From CAYSPT01 sp964432985 (GTDB taxonomy: Bacteria; Muiribacteriota; CAYSPT01), in NCBI GenBank assembly GCA_964432985.1, contig CAYSPT010000118.1, positions 1-9,347 of the forward strand: a DNA stretch of 9,347 nt, read 5' to 3'. The position numbers and the translations under genes are program-made. The notes under the pieces were generated by a model. It was not told where the DNA came from and made no database searches. It saw nothing but the letters and a program-made list of their open reading frames with translations. Below are positions 1 to 6,034 of this stretch, piece by piece (positions within the stretch are counted from its first letter, which is position 1; every line of letters begins with the position of its first letter).

Positions 1-20
1 CAAACAGCACATTGTCCCGG

Positions 21-42
21 ACTGTGTTCCACAGTGCACTGT
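21..42. other. Overlapping small hairpin and palindrome downstream of the radical SAM gene
   Basis: Bases 21-35 form actgtg-ttc-cacagt, a perfect 6-bp stem with a 3-base loop. Bases 31-42 (acagtgcactgt) are a perfect 12-bp palindrome that shares one arm with it. There is no T-run on either side, so a classical intrinsic terminator is not supported. Otherwise 1-51 holds no recognisable gene. Confidence 0.35.
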
Positions 43-51
43 CTTCAGTCA

Positions 52-169
52 ATAGCGTGCTCGCGTCTTTACCTGACATCACGCTTCACTCCAAGTTCCA
101 ATGCCACATCATAGCATGCTTGAGTCTTTACCTGATATCGAGCTTCACTCCAAGCTCCCGAGCTACATC
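52..169. repeat. 59-bp imperfect tandem duplication at the 3' end of the radical SAM gene
   Basis: Two head-to-tail units, 52-110 and 111-169, match at about 48 of 59 positions by hand alignment without indels. A short partial third match (atagca) begins at 170. Read on the minus strand, unit 111-169 encodes the end of the radical SAM protein (DVARELGVKLDIR, stop). Unit 52-110 repeats this as DVALELGVKRDVR, stop, beyond the real stop codon. Because 59 is not a multiple of 3, the second copy is in another frame and is not part of the protein as read here. It looks like an old slippage or unequal-exchange duplication that has since diverged. Confidence 0.85.
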
Positions 170-736
170 ATAGCACCGCTCAAGATTTACTGTTCCATCA
201 TCCACCACCGTAGCCCGGACCTCGGGGACCAGGTTTTTTGCCAGCATTATGAACTCTTTTACCGCCCGGTATGTTCCCGGACCGTACTTTGGGGAGCACA
301 ACCGGTCGTAGGTCTCTTCGTCGGGGGCATTCAGGCTTACCGACAGAACATCAATATGCTCCGCCAGCTTGCACAGGGCCTCCCTGTTTTCGATAAGGAG
401 CAGATGCCCGTTGGTGTTTACCCTGATTCGCCGTGCTCCTTGCTGCTTCAGGTGCCCCGCCAGGGCCACCAGAACATCCAACCGCAGCGTTGGCTCCCCG
501 TAACCGCAAAACACTATTTCCCTGAATTCCCCCAAAGAACGGCCGCACTGTTCAGGGAACGCTTCGAGCGCTTCGATCAATTCATCCTCAGACGGCTCAC
601 GCTCAAGCCGAAGATCAAAGGGGCCCAGACGCAGGCAGCCGGCGGTCCTCGCACAAAACGAGCAGCGGCAGGTACACCGGTTGGTCAGGTTGATGTACAG
701 CGCCCCGGGACGGTACTCATACAGGAGAGTGGACAC
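128..736 (-). CDS. TatD family-associated radical SAM protein
   Basis: A 202-residue radical SAM protein. The CX3CX2C motif that would hold the 4Fe-4S cluster is C21, C25, C28, within NLTNRCTCRCSFCAR. A glycine/glutamate SAM-binding strand (FCGYGEPTLR) follows near residues 77-86, then NTNGH and SVSLNAPDEETYDRL. This motif set matches the small family that is often linked to or fused with TatD nucleases; its substrate is unknown. The start is GTG (734-736), placed two bases after the coaE stop, with a GGGAG/GAGAG purine stretch upstream, so it is probably cotranscribed and translationally coupled with coaE. No tatD is visible, but only 127 bases remain downstream. The 3' end is duplicated in tandem (see 52-169), and family members may run a few residues longer than this protein's ...LDIR end. 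Family assignment is firm; the biological role is not. Confidence 0.88.
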   Translation of the reverse strand: MSTLLYEYRPGALYINLTNRCTCRCSFCARTAGCLRLGPFDLRLEREPSEDELIEALEAFPEQCGRSLGEFREIVFCGYGEPTLRLDVLVALAGHLKQQGARRIRVNTNGHLLLIENREALCKLAEHIDVLSVSLNAPDEETYDRLCSPKYGPGTYRAVKEFIMLAKNLVPEVRATVVDDGTVNLERCYDVARELGVKLDIR

Positions 737-738
737 GG

Positions 739-1356
739 CTACAAACCAGCTCTCAGCTGCTCCCAGACCCTGGTCACCTGGTCCCTGGTCTGGTCCGGAC
801 TGCCGGAGTTGTCTATTACAAAATCGGCCACTTCCAGTTTTTGTGTCCAGGGCAACTGGGCATCGAGACGGGCTATGATGTCATCAATCCCCAGGTTATC
901 TCGATGACGGAGCCGCTCCATCTGCATTTCTACCGGAGCGTAGACCACCATCACACGGTCGCAGCACTCGTGATTGCCGGTTTCCACCAGCACGGCGGCC
1001 TCGATGATTACCGGAGATATCCCCTTCGACCGGAAAACATGTACATCACGCTTGATCTCCTTGATCATCCGGGGATGTAGTATGTTTTCCAGTTTTCGCC
1101 TGGCGGCGGAATTGCCAAATACGATGTCTCCCAGCAGTCGGCGATTGACACTGCCGTCTGGAGCCAGAATCCCCTGACCGAAACATCGCAGCACCTCACC
1201 GTAGGCCGGGCGGCCCTGCTCCATAACCCGGTGGCCAACCTTATCGGCATCGATAATCTGCGCGCCTAACCGGCGCAGAATAACTGCTACGGTTGATTTG
1301 CCGCTGGCAATACCTCCTGTCAAACCTACTTTTAGGAATTTCTTGACGCTCTCCAT
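739..1356 (-). CDS. coaE: Dephospho-CoA kinase
   Basis: A 205-residue enzyme that phosphorylates the 3'-hydroxyl of dephospho-CoA with ATP, the last step of coenzyme A synthesis in the cytoplasm. The Walker A loop GGIASGKST spans residues 14-22 (K20), and the conserved IIDADKVGH segment (about 34-42) supplies the catalytic aspartate region. LHPRMI lies in the CoA-binding domain, and ADFVIDNSGS near the C-terminus is the typical end of the family. Length is normal. The ATG start (1354-1356) has only a weak GGGGTGA element about 10 bases upstream. It sits 33 bases downstream of the HAMP gene and 2 bases upstream of the radical SAM gene, suggesting a shared transcript. Nothing unusual is seen in the active site. 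Confidence 0.96.
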   Translation of the reverse strand: MESVKKFLKVGLTGGIASGKSTVAVILRRLGAQIIDADKVGHRVMEQGRPAYGEVLRCFGQGILAPDGSVNRRLLGDIVFGNSAARRKLENILHPRMIKEIKRDVHVFRSKGISPVIIEAAVLVETGNHECCDRVMVVYAPVEMQMERLRHRDNLGIDDIIARLDAQLPWTQKLEVADFVIDNSGSPDQTRDQVTRVWEQLRAGL

Positions 1357-1389
1357 GTTCTGAAAGTCACCCCACCGCCCTAGGGATGG

Positions 1390-2070
1390 TTACCCCTGAG
1401 CGGTATTCTCTTCAGGAGCATCTTTTTCAGCTGCAGGTTCCGCCGGTGCCTCACTCGCTTCTTCACCTGCTTCATCAGGTTCTTCGGGCTCTTGAACCTG
1501 AAACGCGGAAAGAGCACCTTTCAGCTCTTCCAACTGGCCCCGCACAGCTTCCAACTGCGGCGCTTCCAGGATTTTTCCGGCGCCCGGTAAGTCCTGGATG
1601 GTTTTCTCCAGGGCTTCGGAATGCTCGCAGATAGTAGCTATATTTCCCTGCAGTGCGCGGGCCATGGAATTAAACGCATCGGCTAGATTGCCCAATTGGT
1701 CCCCCCGGCGCAGCCGGGTCTGCACGTGTAACTCACCGCCCGCCACCCGCCGGATGACCCGCTCCAGGTTGAATGCGGGACCGGCAATCTGGTGGGAAAA
1801 GATAACACCAACCATAATAATGACCAGAATATCAATGAACACCAGGAGAAGCAGGCGGCTTTTCATGGCGCCAAACACCTTTTGAACCACCATGTCCACC
1901 TCTTCTTTTTGGAACCTGCTTTCTTCAAGCACCTGCGATTTGAAGAACTGGGTAAGGATGTATACATTAAAAAAGGTAATCACTGCCACCAGAAGGAACA
2001 GCAGCATGATAACCAGGATCAGCTTGGTCTGCATTCCCTTCATGATGAAATAATGTTTTCTCTGTCCCAT
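1390..2070 (-). CDS. Two-TM HAMP-domain membrane protein without an output domain
   Basis: About 226 residues. A short basic N-terminus precedes TM1 (about 17-39), a periplasmic loop of only some 33 residues (about 40-72), and TM2 (about 73-91). A HAMP linker follows at about 92-145 (SHQIAGPAFNLERVIRRVAGGEL ... GDQLGNLADAFNSMARAL, given here in two pieces). A predicted helical stretch then leads into an E/A/P-rich acidic tail over the last 40 or so residues. No kinase, methyl-accepting, cyclase or GGDEF domain is present, so it may relay a signal to a partner or be a membrane scaffold. Three ATGs are stacked at 2068-2076. The strong GAGGAGGG ribosome site (2077-2084) touches the first and is about 7 bases from the third, so the third (2068-2070) is preferred. 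It lies between galT1 and coaE. The domain call is solid; the function is unknown. Confidence 0.85.
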   Translation of the reverse strand: MGQRKHYFIMKGMQTKLILVIMLLFLLVAVITFFNVYILTQFFKSQVLEESRFQKEEVDMVVQKVFGAMKSRLLLLVFIDILVIIMVGVIFSHQIAGPAFNLERVIRRVAGGELHVQTRLRRGDQLGNLADAFNSMARALQGNIATICEHSEALEKTIQDLPGAGKILEAPQLEAVRGQLEELKGALSAFQVQEPEEPDEAGEEASEAPAEPAAEKDAPEENTAQG

Positions 2071-2076
2071 CATCAT

Positions 2077-2084
2077 CCCTCCTC
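2077..2084 (-). promoter_or_regulatory. Ribosome binding site deciding the HAMP gene start
   Basis: The minus strand reads GAGGAGGG directly before ATGATGATG. Zero spacing to the first ATG is too short, while 6-7 bases to the third ATG is optimal. The start at 2070 is therefore preferred over 2076. Confidence 0.7.
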
Positions 2085-2114
2085 ATTCAGTACCGGTATT
2101 TCTCTAACGTCACC

Positions 2115-2156
2115 AAAAACTTCACACCAATGCTATCCTTAATCCGGTGCAAGTTT
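2115..2156 (-). terminator. Possible weak intrinsic terminator after galT-like gene 1
   Basis: On the minus strand AAACTTGCACC (2156-2146) can pair with GGTGTGAAGTTT (2128-2117) around a 17-base loop. The stem has a one-versus-two base bulge and runs into TTTTT. It lies 8 bases past the galT1 stop and before the HAMP gene. The stem is imperfect and AT-rich at its base, so termination is likely partial at best. Confidence 0.4.
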
Positions 2157-2163
2157 CAATGTA

Positions 2164-3201
2164 TTATTCTGAATTATATTCGAGATCCGATTTCAGCGTC
2201 TCCCCGGCGCGGCGAAGAAGCTCGGCTGATTCCTCGGGAATAGTAGGATTGATATAGAATCCCGATCCCCATTCAAATCCGGCTTCACTGGTCAATTTGG
2301 GAATTATTTCAAAGTGCCAGTGGTAATACTCATCATATTTTGGTCCGAAGGGAGCTGTGTGCAAAAAAAGGTTGAACGGTGGGTCCCCGAGACACTTGAA
2401 CAATTTCATCCCCACCGATCTCACATTACGCGCCAGGCTGTACATGTCATTTTCACTCATGTCATTGTAATGCGAGCAGTGCTCTCTGGGCAGAATCCAT
2501 ATTTCGAAGGGAAACCGGGAGGCAAACGGACAAAATGCTATGTACTGATCGGTTTTCTCGACGATTCTCACTTGCTCCTCCAGCTCCTGGGCTACCACGT
2601 CGCAAAAAACACACCGGTCCTTGTATTCAAAATATATCCTCGATCCCTCAAGCTCCTCGTACACTTTTTTGGATATGATGGGGAGCCCGATAATGTGAGA
2701 GTGAGGATGATGGATCAGGGCCCCCGCGGTTACCCCGTGGTTCTTGGTGACAAGCACATGCTTGATCCGGCTGTCCTGCTTGAACTCCATCATTCTCAAA
2801 CGGTAGGTATTGAGAATCAGTCCAACCTGTTCCTCGCTGACGACATCCATCACCTGCTGGTGGTGCGGCGTTTCCACCACCAGTTCGTGAGCTCCCGTGC
2901 CGCGCATGGCGTCAAACATACCGACACCGTACTTTTTCAGCGGTTCATGAGGATCGAGCAACGGTTCTTTGTCAGGGACAACACGTACGTACCATCCTTT
3001 TTCATCAGGCAGACTGTCAAAGGGACGAAAGGAATAAACCTCGGGAGGAGTCAGGTACTCCCGCCCTTCACAAAAAGGGCAGTCTTCCCGGTCGTCGGGG
3101 ATTTCGGCGTCGTGTGAGACGAACTGGTGAGGCCGCTCGCCCCTTTCAGTTGAAATAATGACCCACCGTTGCGTTACAGGGTCCTTGCGCAGCTCACGCA
3201 C
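2164..3201 (-). CDS. GalT-like nucleotidyltransferase/phosphorylase, divergent paralogue (galT1)
   Basis: A 345-residue protein of the GalT branch of the HIT superfamily, which moves nucleoside monophosphate between a sugar-1-phosphate and a nucleotide sugar through a covalent histidine-NMP. It shows LRKDPVTQRWVII (4-16), the metal-site CPFC (C41, C44) and H105, and the active-site HPHSH (H165-P-H167-S-H169). A second CxxC follows (RCVFCD, about 203-208), and the C-terminal end carries HWHFEIIPK ... FEWGSGFYINP. H167 should be the nucleophile. Canonical GalT has Gln where this has H169, and Asn in the loop that here reads VPDKEPLL, so the substrate may differ from UDP-glucose. The start is GTG (3199-3201), with AGGAGG nine bases upstream; the longer ORF to 3231 has no family-like N-terminus. 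It overlaps the end of glgA by 8 bases. Fold is certain, substrate is not. Confidence 0.85.
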   Translation of the reverse strand: MRELRKDPVTQRWVIISTERGERPHQFVSHDAEIPDDREDCPFCEGREYLTPPEVYSFRPFDSLPDEKGWYVRVVPDKEPLLDPHEPLKKYGVGMFDAMRGTGAHELVVETPHHQQVMDVVSEEQVGLILNTYRLRMMEFKQDSRIKHVLVTKNHGVTAGALIHHPHSHIIGLPIISKKVYEELEGSRIYFEYKDRCVFCDVVAQELEEQVRIVEKTDQYIAFCPFASRFPFEIWILPREHCSHYNDMSENDMYSLARNVRSVGMKLFKCLGDPPFNLFLHTAPFGPKYDEYYHWHFEIIPKLTSEAGFEWGSGFYINPTIPEESAELLRRAGETLKSDLEYNSE

Positions 3202-4636
3202 CCTGCATTTCCTCCTCGGCTGGTGGAACAAGTCGCTCGTACAACGTTACATAATCCTCCGCTGAGCGTCTCCAGGAGTGGTCCTCCTGCATTCCCCTGG
3301 TGGCAATTACCTGCCAGAATTCCCTGTTTTGGTAGTAAACAGCCAGGGCCCGGTCAAAGGCATCCACAAGTGCCGCCGGACTATAATCGGCGAAAGAAAA
3401 TCCGTTACCCGACCCGTCATGGGGATTGAAATTATGAACCGTTTCCGCTAACCCGCCGCAACTTCTCACCACCGGAACAGAGCCATACCGCATGGAAATG
3501 AGCTGGCCCAGCCCGCCCGGCTCGAACCGCGATGGCATGAAGAACATGTCTGAACCGGCATAGATAAGCCTGGCTAGATCATCACTGTAACCGATATATA
3601 CAGCCAGTTTTGACGGATAGGTACGGGCCGCAGCGGTGAGAAACGCTTCGTGCTGTGGCTCCCCCGAGCCCAGTATAACCATTTGCAAGTCCCGTTTCAT
3701 CAGCTCCCTCATGCTGGAACGAAGCAGGTCGAGTCCCTTTTGCTCTACCAGCCGGGTAACCATGCCGACAACCGGGCAGTCCGATTCGGGCAGCCCGAAC
3801 AGCTGTCTGAGCCCAGCAGTGTTACCTGCTTTCTTTTCATACGAATTCCACGAGTACCGTGCAGGAATTTTACGGTCCTTCTGAGGGTTCCATTCCGAAT
3901 AGTCCAGACCGTTGATGATCCCGAAAAGGTTGTTTCGGCGTGATCTGAGGACCCCGGCCAGACCCACACCGTATACCGGCGTCTGGATTTCTTTGGCGTA
4001 CCGCTCACTCACCGTGGTGATGATGTCCGAGAAAACAATACCGCCTTTAATCATATTGAGCTTACCGTAGAACTCAAGGTTATCAGAGGTGAACAGGTCC
4101 CAGTTGAGGCCCGCAGTGCGCATGTAGCCGGCAGAGCAAATTCCCTGATACTGAAGGTTGTGAATGGTAAAGACTGTTTTCACACCAGTGTAAAAGGGAT
4201 CAGCCGCCAGAATCGTTTTCATATAAACGGGGACGAGGCCGGTGTGCCAATCGTGACAATGAATGATGTCGGGTTTCCACCCGAGCCGTTTTATCATCTC
4301 CAGAACAGATTTGCAGAAAAAAATAAACCGTTCCGGATCATCCTGGTACCCGTAAAGCTCATCTCGATCAAAATATGAGTAGTTGCTAATGAAATATACT
4401 CCCACACCTTTCTTGAGCCGGCGTTTTTTTACCACAGCCGTTTTTACCGCCCGGTTCATACGCACCGGAAAATCACAGACATAGTCGGTCCCTTCGATCC
4501 CCCGGTACATGGGCATGGCCAGGCGAACATGAACATTTTTCTCTTGCAGAGCTGTAGGAAGGCTTCCGGCTACGTCAGCCAAACCACCTGTTTTAGCAAA
4601 CGGGACTGCTTCGGCAGCAATAAATAGAACTTTCAC
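3194..4636 (-). CDS. glgA: Glycogen/starch synthase (GT5, ADP-glucose type)
   Basis: A 480-residue GT5 enzyme that transfers glucose from ADP-glucose to the non-reducing end of a growing alpha-1,4-glucan in the cytoplasm. The N-terminal donor loop KTGGLADVAGSLP starts at K15. HDWHTG lies at about 128-133, INGLDYSEWNP at 241-251, TRLVEQKG at 294-301, and EPGGLGQLISMRYG starts near 372, followed by GGLAETV. The usual Cys of the EPCGL motif is Gly here, and the catalytic-region Glu is kept. The GTG at 4634-4636 is preferred: the protein then begins VKVLFIAAEAVPFAKTGG as is usual for GlgA, and GGAGG (4645-4649) lies eight bases upstream. An in-frame GTG at 4651 would add five residues with a poorer site. 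It begins four bases after the galT2 stop and overlaps the galT1 start, so it is the centre of a tight three-gene operon. Confidence 0.95.
   Translation of the reverse strand: MKVLFIAAEAVPFAKTGGLADVAGSLPTALQEKNVHVRLAMPMYRGIEGTDYVCDFPVRMNRAVKTAVVKKRRLKKGVGVYFISNYSYFDRDELYGYQDDPERFIFFCKSVLEMIKRLGWKPDIIHCHDWHTGLVPVYMKTILAADPFYTGVKTVFTIHNLQYQGICSAGYMRTAGLNWDLFTSDNLEFYGKLNMIKGGIVFSDIITTVSERYAKEIQTPVYGVGLAGVLRSRRNNLFGIINGLDYSEWNPQKDRKIPARYSWNSYEKKAGNTAGLRQLFGLPESDCPVVGMVTRLVEQKGLDLLRSSMRELMKRDLQMVILGSGEPQHEAFLTAAARTYPSKLAVYIGYSDDLARLIYAGSDMFFMPSRFEPGGLGQLISMRYGSVPVVRSCGGLAETVHNFNPHDGSGNGFSFADYSPAALVDAFDRALAVYYQNREFWQVIATRGMQEDHSWRRSAEDYVTLYERLVPPAEEEMQGA
3211..3216 (-). promoter_or_regulatory. Ribosome binding site of galT-like gene 1, inside the glgA 3' end
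   Basis: The minus strand reads AGGAGG nine bases before the GTG at 3201, within the last codons of glgA. It fixes the galT1 start inside the overlap and implies translational coupling of the two genes. Confidence 0.7.
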
Positions 4637-4640
4637 TTGA

Positions 4641-5651
4641 TCAGCCTCCACTTCGTTGACATACTTCCCTGAGCAAATTGGCGGCTCGCTCAGGCTCGGT
4701 TGGATTGATATAAAATCCTGTGCCCCATTCGAATCCGGCCATTTTAATCAATCGGGGAATGATTTCGATGTGCCAGTGATAGTGCTCCATCTCCGGAGTC
4801 TTGCACGGAGAGGTGTGTAAAACATAATTAAACGGTGGCCGCTTCAGTAGACGAGACAGTCCCTGAAGGGTTGTCATCATCGTGCGGGCAAGATCCGGTA
4901 CCAGCAATTCGTCGATATACCCGAAGGACGACCAGTGCTCTTTTGGAACAACCCACAGTTCAAAGGGGAACCGTGAGGCAAAGGGTGCGAACACGACAAA
5001 GTGGGAACTTTCATACACCAGGCGCTTCCCATCATCTATCTCCTGCCTGACGATGTCACAAAAAACACACCGTTCCTTGAACGTGTAATATAATTTTGCC
5101 CCGGCGAGCTCTTCCTGAACCCTTTTTGGCACTACGGGTGTGGCTATCAGCTGTGAATGCGGGTGCTCCAGAGAAGCCCCCGCCGCCTGCCCCACGTTCT
5201 TGAAAATAAGAATGTATTTAAACCGTTTGTCCCTGGTAAGATCGAGATAGCGATCACGATAAGCCCAAAGGATGTTTTCCACCTGTTCCTGGCCATAGGA
5301 ATTGAAGTCACCATCGTGTTGCGGCGTTTCAATTATCACTTCGTGGGCGCCGATTCCGTCCATACGATCGTACATCCCTACTCCGGAGCGATTCAACTCA
5401 CCCTCAATCACCAGCGCCGGATATCTGTTGGGTACCACACGAATCCACCAGCCGCTTTCGTCGGGACCGGTGTCCGTCGACCGGTATGCCAGGATTTCAT
5501 GGGGTGTTAGCCCTTCATTTCCCGGGCAAAAGGGACATTCTCCTCCTCCGGAGGTGACGTGGTCGTGCGAAAAATTGTCCGGATTTCCATTGCGTTCCGG
5601 AGCAATAATAACCCACCGCCTGGTAACAGTGTCCTTGCGAAGTTCGGGCAT
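4641..5651 (-). CDS. galT: Galactose-1-phosphate uridylyltransferase family protein (galT2)
   Basis: A 336-residue GalT-family protein. In the Leloir pathway GalT exchanges UMP between UDP-glucose and galactose-1-phosphate through a uridylyl-histidine. It shows LRKDTVTRRWVII (4-16), CPFC (C39, C42), nucleotide loop VPNRYPAL (73-80), H103, and active-site HPHSQ (H163-P-H165-S-Q167). These keep the canonical nucleophile His, the Gln typical of GalT, and the Asn of the loop. A second CxxC (RCVFCD) and the C-terminal HWHIEIIPR ... FEWGTGFYINP follow. The ATG (5649-5651) has a GGGGGTAGG stretch just upstream, and the start codon is itself the end of a 57-bp repeat. It is the first gene after the 5885-5914 promoter. 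Because its neighbour uses ADP-glucose, an ADP-glucose phosphorylase-like role, as known for a plant GalT-like protein, is an alternative to true galactose metabolism. Confidence 0.87.
   Translation of the reverse strand: MPELRKDTVTRRWVIIAPERNGNPDNFSHDHVTSGGGECPFCPGNEGLTPHEILAYRSTDTGPDESGWWIRVVPNRYPALVIEGELNRSGVGMYDRMDGIGAHEVIIETPQHDGDFNSYGQEQVENILWAYRDRYLDLTRDKRFKYILIFKNVGQAAGASLEHPHSQLIATPVVPKRVQEELAGAKLYYTFKERCVFCDIVRQEIDDGKRLVYESSHFVVFAPFASRFPFELWVVPKEHWSSFGYIDELLVPDLARTMMTTLQGLSRLLKRPPFNYVLHTSPCKTPEMEHYHWHIEIIPRLIKMAGFEWGTGFYINPTEPERAANLLREVCQRSGG
4645..4649 (-). promoter_or_regulatory. Ribosome binding site of glgA, inside the galT2 3' end
   Basis: The minus strand reads GGAGG eight bases before the GTG at 4636, in the last sense codons of galT2 (...AGT GGA GGC TGA). 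It supports the shorter glgA start and coupling to galT2. Confidence 0.7.
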
Positions 5652-5876
5652 GACCTACCCCCAAATACCATCATCAATGACCAGTGCACTTGTGTGACTT
5701 TTGGGCACTACCTGCCCCCAAATACCATCATCGATGTTCAATGCGTTCGTGTGACTTTTGGGCACTACCTGCTCCCCATTACCATCATCGATGTTCAGTG
5801 CGTTCGTGTGACTTTTGGGTACGACCTGCTTCTTAATACTATCATCAATGATCAGTGCACTTGTGCGACTATGGAC
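5649..5876 (-). repeat. Four contiguous 57-bp direct repeats forming the galT2 leader
   Basis: Units lie at 5649-5705, 5706-5762, 5763-5819 and 5820-5876, with no spacers and no indels. The outer two resemble each other (for example atcaatga...gtgcacttgtg) and the inner two resemble each other (atcgatgttca...gcgttcgtg). The first unit contains the start codon of galT2. On the minus strand each unit begins near CCCAAAAGTCACAC and ends with a G-rich purine run, AGGT, then ATG, GTG or GTA. The unit length is 19 codons, so the galT2 frame stays open through the array apart from one TAG (5655-5657) one codon before the ATG. The array starts immediately downstream of the predicted transcription start, so it makes up almost the whole untranslated leader. 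Confidence 0.95.
5655..5765 (-). other. Possible leader-peptide ORF within the 57-bp repeats
   Basis: From a GTG at 5763-5765, preceded by GGGGAG at a 6-base distance, a 36-residue frame runs through two repeat units and ends at TAG 5655-5657. That leaves a single codon before the galT2 ATG. A second GTG at 5706-5708 would give 17 residues (ending TSALVIDDGIWG). Translation through it could deliver ribosomes to galT2. It may equally be an accident of the repeat length; there is no independent evidence of expression. Confidence 0.25.
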
Positions 5877-5884
5877 AGTTTATT

Positions 5885-5914
5885 ATTGTAAGTGAGTGGC
5901 GGATGAAGTGTCAA
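5885..5914 (-). promoter_or_regulatory. Sigma70-type promoter of the galT2-glgA-galT1 operon
   Basis: The minus strand reads TTGACA (5914-5909), an 18-base spacer, then TACAAT (5890-5885). The -35 is perfect and the -10 has five of six consensus bases. The expected transcript start is near 5878, at the upstream edge of the 57-bp repeat array. Confidence 0.75.
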
Positions 5915-6034
5915 GATTGGTTAGAGTTCGTGGCGGCTAAGCCCATCAGAATGCCAATCATCGTTCAATGCTGACATTACCGCCCTCTGATGAGTGAGAG
6001 AGGAAAGGACGAAGAATTGAAGCGCACTCTCCCA

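Noticed and set aside
101..907. Plus-strand ORF of 268 codons
   Set aside because: It is antisense to the radical SAM gene and coaE, both of which have clear family motifs on the minus strand.
2314..3117. Plus-strand ORF of 267 codons
   Set aside because: It is the antisense shadow of galT1 and has no recognisable protein features.
5649..5876. CRISPR array
   Set aside because: Units are contiguous 57-bp copies with no unique spacers, and the first one contains a gene start.
5559..5891. Plus-strand ORF of 110 codons reading through the 57-bp repeats as a 19-residue repeat protein
   Set aside because: It starts antisense inside galT2, has no ribosome site, and stays open only because the repeat length is a multiple of 3.
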